A stretch of 6,159 nt of DNA from assembly GCA_013215515.1 (NCBI GenBank), contig JABSPC010000624.1, forward strand, positions 1 to 6,159, written 5' to 3'. This DNA is from Crocinitomicaceae bacterium (GTDB lineage Bacteria > Bacteroidota > Bacteroidia > Flavobacteriales_D > Crocinitomicaceae). Positions 6,159-6,159 of the stretch are shown here, piece by piece. Every line of letters begins with the position of its first letter. Positions within the stretch are counted from its first letter, which is position 1. A program made the translations under genes and the position numbers. Under the pieces are notes generated by a model, which was not told the DNA's origin, searched no databases, and saw only the letters and a list, made by a program, of their open reading frames with translations.

Positions 6159-6159
6159 G

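Overview
The window looks like chromosomal DNA from a Bacteroidota bacterium, most likely Flavobacteriales (Crocinitomicaceae or Fluviicola-like; the family level is inference). The evidence is four consecutive genes for exported proteins that end in a type IX secretion (T9SS) type A sorting tail with the Y/F-P-N-P hallmark, a protein with GldM-like C-terminal domains, AT-rich DNA, and starts without clear Shine-Dalgarno sequences.

Left part (1-1004, plus strand): a secreted or periplasmic protein with a possible lipocalin-like N-terminal domain followed by domains resembling the periplasmic part of GldM, the T9SS/gliding motor subunit. Its signal peptide (from 17) lies in a different frame from the body (frame open from 60). 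One extra base near 72-74 explains this exactly. Middle part (1005-1436): a hairpin plus T-tract terminator facing the minus strand, a 56-codon minus-strand gene (1068-1238) for a small Asp/Glu/Lys-rich protein ending in CVGCGA, and a gap of about 200 bp between divergent genes.

Right part (1437-6158, plus strand): a compact apparent operon of four T9SS cargo genes. The first encodes signal peptide, GEVED-like domain, PPC-like beta-sandwich and sorting tail, but is cut by an in-frame TAG at 2052-2054. The next three are tandem paralogs, each with a signal peptide, six kelch repeats (predicted six-bladed beta-propeller) and a sorting tail. Junctions are very tight: TAATG overlap, then 3 bp and 4 bp gaps. 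The expected route for the products is Sec export, then T9SS passage across the outer membrane and surface attachment or release. Their ligands cannot be read from sequence.

The two gene disruptions (frameshift and in-frame TAG) are the main anomalies. They could be true pseudogenes or errors in the assembly. No RNA genes, CRISPR arrays or insertion sequences were seen.
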